Source: an uncultured Desulfobulbaceae bacterium (GTDB lineage: Bacteria; Desulfobacterota; Desulfobulbia; Desulfobulbales; Desulfobulbaceae). Taken from it: 6,594 nucleotides of DNA. The notes below the pieces were generated by a model. That model made no database searches. It saw nothing but the letters and a program-made list of their open reading frames with translations, and was not told where the DNA came from. The stretch spans positions 1-6,594 of the forward strand of contig CAMYOP010000237.1 in assembly GCA_947260045.1 (NCBI GenBank), written 5' to 3'. Below, piece by piece: positions 1 to 5,513 of this stretch. The position numbers and the translations under genes were made by a program. Every line of letters starts with the position of its first letter. The stretch's first letter is position 1.

Positions 1-635
1 CCCATTGCCGGCCAGTTAGACCCAGCCCAAATACCCTGCTCGAGTATTACAGCATTGTGGCCAGGACTAGTTTTCCAGGCGTTTAATATTCCGCTCGCTG
101 TCAATATGCCACTGCTCCAGTAGGCATTTTCAAAGCCATTTCCAGTATAGATATTGTTTGTTAATTCACTGGGTTTATCCCACATTCCAGAGGCATTGAA
201 ATGGTCATTAGTGTAGCACACCGCATTCCAAAGACTCGGCATCTGGTTGGACCAGCTGTGTAGGTTGCAGTCTAAGCCACGTTCAGTTCCACTATCAGGG
301 TTGTTTTCGTGTAAGTCAATAACATGCCACTGTGCAACTTTTGTAAGAGATTTAGAGATTGGAACGTTTGAGAGACTATTTTGTCTACGATAGGCGTTTA
401 CCTGGTCAAGGAGTTGTTTTTCTATAGAAGACAGGCAACCGGCCGGTGTTGCTGCCTGTGCATTATTTGATAAACTAAAAATAGGGGAACTTGCAATAAA
501 TGCTACAAAAATGAAGAGAAGTAATTTTTCTGTTGAGGGAAAACTTAATGAGCTTGCTTTTTTTTCGGCATTGGGATTCAAGCTACAAAAAGATCTGTTT
601 GACCGGGTCTTCTGGGGAAAGGAATAGAAAGGCAT
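1..635 (-). CDS. Exported CAP/SCP-domain protein, C-terminus outside window
   Basis: The reading frame opens at ATG 635-633 and stays open for 211 codons to the window edge, so the C-terminus is missing. Residues 37-54 are hydrophobic (KLLLFIFVAFIASSP), followed by NNAQA before ATPAG, a good signal peptidase I site near residue 61; the mature protein should be periplasmic or secreted. Residues 72-211 resemble the CAP superfamily (SCP/PR-1, YkwD-like): LLDQVNAYRRQN helix, AQWHVIDL with His104, LHSWS with His126, GFENAYW with Glu169, and the hallmark WKTSPGHNAVIL with His193. These match the usual His/Glu cavity residues of the family. The bacterial CAP role is poorly defined (envelope, ligand binding or proteolysis have been proposed). 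The n-region before the hydrophobic core is unusually long (36 residues), and no clear Shine-Dalgarno precedes the ATG, but no better in-frame start is visible. The family call is firm; the function is unknown. Confidence 0.85.
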   Translation of the reverse strand, partial: MPFYSFPQKTRSNRSFCSLNPNAEKKASSLSFPSTEKLLLFIFVAFIASSPIFSLSNNAQAATPAGCLSSIEKQLLDQVNAYRRQNSLSNVPISKSLTKVAQWHVIDLHENNPDSGTERGLDCNLHSWSNQMPSLWNAVCYTNDHFNASGMWDKPSELTNNIYTGNGFENAYWSSGILTASGILNAWKTSPGHNAVILEQGIWAGSNWPAM

Positions 636-954
636 AATATTTTGTATTCAAGTTAAGATTTAATTATCATTACATCCATACTGTCAATATATCATAAATT
701 TTACCTGTCTGACAATTTCTATCTGTAGATATGAAAATAGTGATGTCTGTAATGGTGATGATTTTCAGTTTGGATTGAAACCATGGCCTTTCGATACATA
801 AAAAAAAAAGAACCTTGGCATAAATCTTTTACGAAGAATCGAACCCACCGGTTTAAAAAAATATTTAAAGGAAGATGTTTGTTGCTTCGATAATTATAAA
901 ATTAACTTTCAGGTCGGGGGTGTGAAATATGTATTTTTCTTAAAATTGAAGAGG
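636..954. other. AT-rich intergenic gap between CAP and SGNH genes
   Basis: This 319-base stretch holds the candidate CAP promoters (658-715) and otherwise no open reading frame with coding character. A run of ten A at 800-809 reads as a T-tract on the minus strand, about 145 bases past the SGNH stop, but no stable GC-rich hairpin precedes it, so I do not call a terminator. A minus-strand GGGTTCGATTC at about 837-847 resembles a tRNA T-loop, but the stem does not pair and no tRNA body is present. Confidence 0.6.
658..715 (-). promoter_or_regulatory. Candidate sigma-70 promoters for the CAP gene
   Basis: Two overlapping minus-strand candidates are visible. The first is TTGTCA (715-710), an 18-base spacer, then TATATT (691-686), each box 5 of 6 to consensus. 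The second is a perfect TTGACA (687-682), an 18-base spacer, then TTAAAT (663-658), with the -10 only 4 of 6. Both lie 20-80 bases upstream of the ATG at 635. The TGTC-T-GACA dyad at 706-714 overlaps the first -35. These are consensus matches only, in AT-rich sequence. Confidence 0.35.
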
Positions 955-1731
955 TTAAGGGTTTTTTTTCTTGAGTAAGTAAATAGCTGGTGCTAGGTAA
1001 GAGGCAGGTGGAGTTGGTGGAGGTTCAACTGGTTTTGCCGTACAATAGAAACCCTTAATGGTATCAAACCACTTTTTGGCAACTTCGCTATATCCCTCTT
1101 CATTCATGTGAAGACCATCAATGTTAAGTGAATTCCAGTCACCAATGATCATCTGGTATTGATCAGCCAGTGTTGCACCTCTAGTATTCACCAGGTCTCT
1201 GATTTTTGGGTTGTAGTCATATACAATGGCGTCGTTGTATGGACCATAGTTGTTTGGAGTTATTGTACTGACAACTGCATGTTTACCACTATTTTGAACA
1301 GTGCTGATAATAGAGCTGAGGTTGAAATAAACACTGGTGATAGAATTTATACCATGATAGAGATCGTTGGCACCTGACCAGATTAGAACTGCGACACTAG
1401 AGGGAGTTGCGGCAACAACACCAGGTGCCAGGCCAGCTAGCTGAGAAGAATTTCTACCGCTATAACCCCAATTGTAAACTCTGGCTGTATCCTGACAGTT
1501 ATTGGCAAAGCGTTGTTCTAAACGGGGAGGGTACATTCCAAATGGTTGGGCGCCCCATGCTTCGTCACGGTAATAGGGGTAACCAACCGTTAAACTGTCC
1601 CCAAATGCGGTCAGGTCTATATTGCCTGCGAAACTATTTGAGGCTCCTACAGGTAATAATATTGTCAGGAGGATGAGGGCACAGGTTCGTTTCATTTTCT
1701 GGTAAAAGTATTTATCGTTTTCTCTCAGCAT
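955..1731 (-). CDS. Exported SGNH/GDSL-family hydrolase (esterase-like)
   Basis: Numbered from ATG 1731, this is a 258-residue protein. Basic residues then CALILLTILLPVGA form a signal peptide ending SFA before GN (about residue 35). The SGNH blocks are all present: block I AFGDSLTVG with nucleophile Ser46, block II Gly92 in YSGRNSSQ, block III SGAND with Gly120 and Asn122, and block V DGLHMN with Asp205 and His208. The family hydrolyses esters; acetyl groups on a surface glycan are a plausible substrate given the glycosyltransferases nearby, but that is inference. The C-terminus is a Pro-rich linker (VEPPPTPP) followed by short hydrophobic SYLAPAIYLL and KKKNP. The ATG overlaps the stop of the upstream gene (TGATG), suggesting translational coupling, which favours this start. 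A later ATG at 1695 (MKRTCAL) would give a more compact signal peptide, and a TTG lies at 1734. None has a clear Shine-Dalgarno. Confidence 0.9.
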   Translation of the reverse strand: MLRENDKYFYQKMKRTCALILLTILLPVGASNSFAGNIDLTAFGDSLTVGYPYYRDEAWGAQPFGMYPPRLEQRFANNCQDTARVYNWGYSGRNSSQLAGLAPGVVAATPSSVAVLIWSGANDLYHGINSITSVYFNLSSIISTVQNSGKHAVVSTITPNNYGPYNDAIVYDYNPKIRDLVNTRGATLADQYQMIIGDWNSLNIDGLHMNEEGYSEVAKKWFDTIKGFYCTAKPVEPPPTPPASYLAPAIYLLKKKNP

Positions 1732-2542
1732 CAATCGCTTTCTGAAAGGATGCCATTTTTTGAAGTGAAGGGATGCGATTTGTTCCCCAGAGGACTCTGT
1801 AAATAAAAACTTCCTCTTGGTATAAAATCACTCATTTGACTCGGCTTATTCCCTAAATCTTTCAAAGCATTACGTGCGTCTTCTTTACTGCTTTTGGCTT
1901 GGTTTTTAAATTGTTTAAACCATTTTTTACCATGCAGTGTTTTTGAAATCGTATCATAGCCATTCTCATTCCACTGCTGCCAGGAGACGGTCAGTCCACC
2001 ATTCACTGAATTACTGAGCTGCGGGAGTATATCAGGAACATTATTTTGTTGATTAATTTGGAATGGTTTAGACCACCTTTTTTTCCTGAAAGAAGATAAG
2101 AAAACATCATCAATGTTATTATTCAATGCAGCCCAGGAAAGCCATATTCTGCCCTTTGCATCAGTTAAGATAGAAGGAGCTGTATTTGTCTCAAAACCAG
2201 TGTCGATTCGAGTGGGTGGTAGCCAGTTATCGCCAGTTCGGATTGTATAGTAGAGGTGTTGGCCGCGCTAATGCTTGTAGCACTCCAAACGAGAAAGGTG
2301 TTACCGTCAGCATCTACAGTTACACTGGGAGTCACATCTATGCCTGTGCCACTTGTAAATTCATGTGAATCTGACCACTTATCTTTCCTTTTTTCACTGA
2401 CTACTATACCTGTCGCATTTTCTGTGCGTGGCCAGGCCATAATAGCATCTATATTGTCACCGCTTTTGGCGTTGGCATATTGTCCTGAAAAGGGAGCGGA
2501 CAAAAATAGAGCAAATAATAGAGCAAATAAATAGTTTTTCAA
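1731..2542 (-). pseudogene. Exported Trp-repeat (beta-propeller-like) protein, frameshifted
   Basis: Two frames together read as one protein. The first opens at TTG 2542-2540 with signal peptide MKNYLFALLFALFLSAPFSG, cleavage after QYANA, and runs in good repeat register to about Ala94-Asn95 (2258), then out of frame to a stop at 2165. The second frame, closed upstream by TAG at 2270-2268, continues the same pattern from YYTIRTGDNW (2252) to the stop at 1731. One missing base between 2254 and 2267 explains it; restoring it gives 270 residues. The joined protein has about 50-residue repeats typical of secreted beta-propellers (sialidase/BNR-like, without clear Asp boxes), ending in a Lys-rich tail that does not repeat. 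Only three full repeats fit, few for a closed propeller, so it may be incomplete or need a partner. Binding rather than catalysis is likeliest. Decay, sequencing error and programmed shift cannot be separated here. The stop overlaps the SGNH start. Confidence 0.75.
1956..2407 (-). repeat. Three ~50-residue Trp-spaced protein repeats
   Basis: Within the frameshifted gene three units align: about 2407-2258 (starting IVVSEKRKDKW), 2252-2106 (YYTIRTGDNW) and 2105-1956 (VFLSSFRKKRW). Each has a Trp near position 10-11, a Pro-hydrophobic segment (TPSVTVDADG, APSILTDAKG, LPQLSNSVNG), and a strand ending in Trp (TFLVW, RIWLSW, LTVSW). Trp to Trp spacing alternates about 30 and 20. A partial unit precedes (DAIMAW) and another follows (LHGKKW). 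The second unit spans the repaired frame, which supports the frameshift call. Confidence 0.75.
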
Positions 2543-2582
2543 AATATTGTTACTTCAAGTGTAATTAATTGGTTGAATCAGT

Positions 2583-2608
2583 CTTATAGTAATCTTCTTC
2601 ATTGTCAA
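2583..2608 (-). promoter_or_regulatory. Candidate promoter for the propeller-SGNH pair
   Basis: A perfect TTGACA (2608-2603) is followed after only 14 bases by TATAAG (2588-2583), about 40 bases upstream of the TTG start at 2542. The spacer is shorter than the optimum of 17, so this may be weak, need an activator, or be chance. The start codon is preceded only by a weak GAAG-like ribosome site. Confidence 0.3.
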
Positions 2609-2910
2609 AGGCAGGCGATAGAAATTAATTTGATTATGGTTAGACACAAACTGACTTTTACAAAATCATCCAATGATTATGCTTTTGTATAGCAAATTTT
2701 CACTAAAATAATCTTGAAAATAAAAAGATGCTTTAAAAGGTACAAAACAGTATATCAGCCGTCAAGTGATATCTTTTATCAATATGGCCTAACCCTTTGT
2801 TTCGTCGATGACTCTGTAGAGTTCTTGCACTGTTGCTATTCCCAATTTTAATAGAACTTTCTTTTTTTAATGCATAATAAATGAGCTTTTTTTACTTATT
2901 TACTAGCATG

Positions 2911-2938
2911 ACCATTTATTTTATTTCCCTGAAATGGT
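2911..2938 (+). promoter_or_regulatory. 7-bp inverted repeat at the glycosyltransferase promoter
   Basis: ACCATTT (2911-2917) and AAATGGT (2932-2938) are perfect inverted copies separated by 14 bases; allowing a small bulge, CAT and ATG outside them also pair. The right arm sits where the -35 box of the TATAAT promoter at 2954 would be. This placement fits a repressor or activator site, but a single dyad in AT-rich DNA is weak evidence. Confidence 0.3.
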
Positions 2939-2953
2939 AGATGAATCCCTGTA

Positions 2954-2959
2954 TATAAT
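2954..2959 (+). promoter_or_regulatory. Candidate -10 box (TATAAT) for the glycosyltransferase operon
   Basis: A perfect TATAAT lies 25 bases upstream of the TTG start at 2985, implying a leader of about 20 bases beginning near 2966, just long enough for the Shine-Dalgarno at 2971-2978. No recognisable -35 box is found 15-18 bases upstream; the AAATGGT dyad arm occupies that place. Activator dependence is therefore possible. Confidence 0.4.
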
Positions 2960-2970
2960 TCTTTGGATTA

Positions 2971-2978
2971 AAGAGGAG
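2971..2978 (+). promoter_or_regulatory. Strong ribosome binding site that decides a TTG start
   Basis: AAGAGGAG ends 6 bases before TTG 2985, an ideal Shine-Dalgarno spacing. It supports the TTG rather than any downstream ATG, and the resulting N-terminus MKLVYVCREFGP is exactly where a GT4 Rossmann strand should begin. Confidence 0.8.
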
Positions 2979-2984
2979 TGAAGA

Positions 2985-5513
2985 TTGAAATTAGTTTATG
3001 TCTGCCGTGAATTCGGACCTGTTACTGGGGGCGGAATCGGCACTTATATATATAATGTCTGCAGTTCAATGGTACAGCTTGGCCATACAGTGTATTTGCT
3101 GACCGATTGTTTTCATGACGAAAATATGAACATGCTGCCTGAAGGGGTAAAACTGGTAAGAACCCAAGCCAGCCTTTCATTGCGAAAAGGCAACTTTGTC
3201 AGTTTTCACCACGAATACAGTTACCAGGTACTGGAGACTCTCCGTACTCTCATTGCAAAAGAACATCTGGATATTATAGAATTTGCCGAATTTGGAGTGG
3301 AAGGTTTTGCATCTATCCGGGCAAAGCGCCTCTTCAACGAATTTCCAGAGACAAAACTCATTATAAAACTACATACGCCAAGTTCTCTTCTTTATCATAT
3401 CAATGAAGATAAAAGGCTATACCCTGACATTTCATGCGATTGCATGATGGAGGACTATTGTGTTCAGCATGCAGATATGGTGACCTCGCCATCTTTATCA
3501 CTGGCTGATTATTTCAAAGAGCGTGTCGGAAGGGGTGACATTGCCCAGTGCCCGTATCCTATGGATCTGCCAGGGCAAACAGGAGCGAGAACTTTTTCCA
3601 AAGAGCAGGTAAAGAGGGTACGCTTCATTGGCTCTGTTCAGGTTCGTAAAGGTCTTGATACCTTTATAGAGGCAGCAAAAATTATTTTAGCAGAGCAGCC
3701 TGATTTTGTTTTTGAGATTTGGGGCGCTGACCGCAACGCCGCACTGTTTGGGAAATCCTATATCGATATTCTTAAAAGATCCATTCCTGTTGCCATAGCC
3801 GAAAAAATTATCTTTTGCGGGGGGATTCCATACAGTGAAATTCCTGCGCTATTCGAAGATTCCTGTTTTTGTGTCTATCCTTCCCGTTGGGAAAATTGGG
3901 CCAATGTCTGCCTTGAAGCAATGTCCTTTGGCTGTGTTGTAATTGCTTCTGAAAAAGGTGGAATGGGGGAAATGATTGAGCATGGAACCTCAGGATTTGT
4001 TGTTGATCCCTTAAATCCTCAGGATATTGTCACAGCTATTCTGGATAATTTTGAAAACGTTGATACCTTGCAGCAGATATCTCTGGCTGCCCAGAAGCGC
4101 AGTCGCGAAATTTGCGAGCCAGAATCAACCAGTCACCGCATAGAAAATAATTACCTAAAACCGTGGTCTCAAAAAGCGTGGCAAGAAATTGATGGTGATA
4201 AAGCTCCCAAGGTCTCGGTAATTATTCCCTACTATAATCAACCGCAATATCTGCTGGAAACAGTAGAATCGGTGCAACAGTCAAACTATAGCAGCCTTGA
4301 AATTATTGTCGTCAATGACGGTTCAACATCTCCTGAAGCACTTGATGCCTTTGATAAGCTTGAAGGAGTCGTCAAAGTACAGAAACAAAATGGAGGACTC
4401 AGCTCTGCCAGAAATGCTGGGGTAGAAGCAGCATGTGGCGCATATATTCTTCCTCTTGATGCTGATGATACCATCCACCCTGAATACATACGCCTGGCTG
4501 TTACTGCTCTTACCAATAATCCGGAGCTTGATTATGTAAGTTGTCATGCCAGAAATTTTGGTGCCTTTGAAGGAGCCTATATCCCTGTTGGCTATGTTCC
4601 TGAAATGATGCTCTTCATCAATACCCATGGGAAATGTACGAATCTATTTCGCAAAGCTGTGTTTGAAAAATGTGGTGGATATGATGAGGTGATGAACTCC
4701 TATGAAGATTGGGATTTCTTGATCACCCTTCATGAAAATGGCTGCAAAGGTGATGTGCTCCCAGATGAACTTTTCAATTATCGCCGGCATTATGATTCCA
4801 TGGTGTATACCACAGCCAACAGAAATCGTGCTGATCTCATTCAATATATGCTGATGAAGCATGAGAAAGCCCTTGAACAGGAAGCACCTAAAATGGCAAT
4901 CCTTCTTTCCAGGCTATGGAAAGACACAGAAATGCAGCATGAATTTTCTCTGCAGCAAATTGCCAACCAAACTCTTTTACCAGATCGCATGGGTGAGCTT
5001 GAGATAGGTTTTCAAACAAGACTCCAAGTATATTCAAGACGTAATGGCATGTATGAGGAACATAACTCAGTATTTGTCGATTACCCCGGGAATCGCTGGG
5101 TGAACCTGAAAATCAATCTGCCTTTTGCAGGTCAGGATGGCAGCTTCAGGTTAGACCCAGCAAACAGCCAGGGAGTTATTTTAATGAAAAGCGTGCGATT
5201 ACTTTCTAAAAGCAGTGGTCAGCCTCTCTGGCAGGCAGATGCCGGGAATAACTTTCAAGGCTGCGAAGCACAGGGTGAGGACACTTTCGAGAGACATGGT
5301 TCCTGCCTGCTGATTCATGCAAAAACAGATGATCCCCAGATTATCCTGCCAGAAATTCCAGAAAAGGATCAGTCAGTACTACTTGAAGTAAGTCTTTATT
5401 TTTCAGATTCGATTCCTGAGGATCTCGATACTCTTTGCCGCCATGATTCAGCTGTCAATCCTGTTAAAAAGATATTGGGCAAATTTGCCAAACAAATTTC
5501 CAAGTCGAAATAA
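2985..5513 (+). CDS. Fused GT4-GT2 glycosyltransferase with C-terminal beta-rich domain
   Basis: An 842-residue, probably cytoplasmic protein with two glycosyltransferase units. Residues 1-395 are a GT-B fold GT4: N-terminal MKLVYVCREFGP with the GGGIGTY loop (15-21), then RFIGSVQVRKGLDTFIEAA (213-231) and the EX7E motif Glu303-Glu311 (ENWANVCLE) that contacts the nucleotide-sugar in retaining GT4 enzymes. Residues 408-650 are a GT-A fold GT2: VSVIIPYYNQ (410-419), VVNDGS (442-447), the metal-binding DADD (492-495), and the acidic YEDWDF (573-578) expected to supply the base of an inverting enzyme, then YRRHYDSM. Both sites look intact, so two successive sugar transfers in surface polysaccharide or O-antigen-like synthesis are likely; sugars and acceptor cannot be read. 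Residues 673-808 are a beta-rich domain resembling the extracytoplasmic domain of the next gene. There is no signal peptide or membrane segment. The stop overlaps the next ATG (TAATG). Confidence 0.93.
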   Translation: MKLVYVCREFGPVTGGGIGTYIYNVCSSMVQLGHTVYLLTDCFHDENMNMLPEGVKLVRTQASLSLRKGNFVSFHHEYSYQVLETLRTLIAKEHLDIIEFAEFGVEGFASIRAKRLFNEFPETKLIIKLHTPSSLLYHINEDKRLYPDISCDCMMEDYCVQHADMVTSPSLSLADYFKERVGRGDIAQCPYPMDLPGQTGARTFSKEQVKRVRFIGSVQVRKGLDTFIEAAKIILAEQPDFVFEIWGADRNAALFGKSYIDILKRSIPVAIAEKIIFCGGIPYSEIPALFEDSCFCVYPSRWENWANVCLEAMSFGCVVIASEKGGMGEMIEHGTSGFVVDPLNPQDIVTAILDNFENVDTLQQISLAAQKRSREICEPESTSHRIENNYLKPWSQKAWQEIDGDKAPKVSVIIPYYNQPQYLLETVESVQQSNYSSLEIIVVNDGSTSPEALDAFDKLEGVVKVQKQNGGLSSARNAGVEAACGAYILPLDADDTIHPEYIRLAVTALTNNPELDYVSCHARNFGAFEGAYIPVGYVPEMMLFINTHGKCTNLFRKAVFEKCGGYDEVMNSYEDWDFLITLHENGCKGDVLPDELFNYRRHYDSMVYTTANRNRADLIQYMLMKHEKALEQEAPKMAILLSRLWKDTEMQHEFSLQQIANQTLLPDRMGELEIGFQTRLQVYSRRNGMYEEHNSVFVDYPGNRWVNLKINLPFAGQDGSFRLDPANSQGVILMKSVRLLSKSSGQPLWQADAGNNFQGCEAQGEDTFERHGSCLLIHAKTDDPQIILPEIPEKDQSVLLEVSLYFSDSIPEDLDTLCRHDSAVNPVKKILGKFAKQISKSK

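Larger units (their letters stand above)
2543..2984. other. Divergent AT-rich intergenic region
   Basis: This 442-base spacer separates the leftward exported genes from the rightward glycan genes. It should hold both promoters. Visible elements are the leftward TTGACA at 2608-2603, the dyads at 2767-2781 (TGATA/TATCA), 2811-2822 (ACTCTGTAGAGT) and 2911-2938 (ACCATTT/AAATGGT), and the rightward TATAAT at 2954. I see no credible small gene, no terminator, and no JUMPstart/ops element upstream of the polysaccharide genes. Confidence 0.6.

Noticed and set aside
800..809. T10 tract on the minus strand as a terminator for the SGNH gene
   Set aside because: No stable hairpin directly precedes it; only a 4-bp AACC/GGTT pairing with a large loop is possible.
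833..860. tRNA-like GGGTTCGATTC on the minus strand, as a possible tRNA fragment or attachment site
   Set aside because: The T-stem pairs at only about three of five positions, no acceptor, D or anticodon arm can be built upstream, and there is no CCA end, integrase or second copy in the window.
1159..1676. Two plus-strand open frames opposite the SGNH gene
   Set aside because: They lie fully antisense to the conserved catalytic blocks and show no coding features of their own.
2256..2534. Plus-strand open frame of about 90 codons opposite the propeller-like gene
   Set aside because: It is the antisense of a signal-peptide gene with clear repeats, and lacks a ribosome site or protein-like composition.
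2622..2631. AAATTAATTT palindrome
   Set aside because: A short self-complementary AT tract of a kind expected by chance in this AT-rich spacer.
2784..2835. Sigma-54-like motifs (TGGCCTAACCCTTTGT and TTGCACTGTTGCT)
   Set aside because: The GG and GC elements do not fall at the required spacing in either case.
2930..2943. GGTAG near 2936 as an ops/JUMPstart element for RfaH control
   Set aside because: It matches only 5 of the 8 core bases (GGCGGTAG), and no wider JUMPstart similarity is present.
4286..4862. Minus-strand open frames inside the glycosyltransferase
   Set aside because: They are shadows of the GT2 domain, whose motifs are intact on the plus strand.
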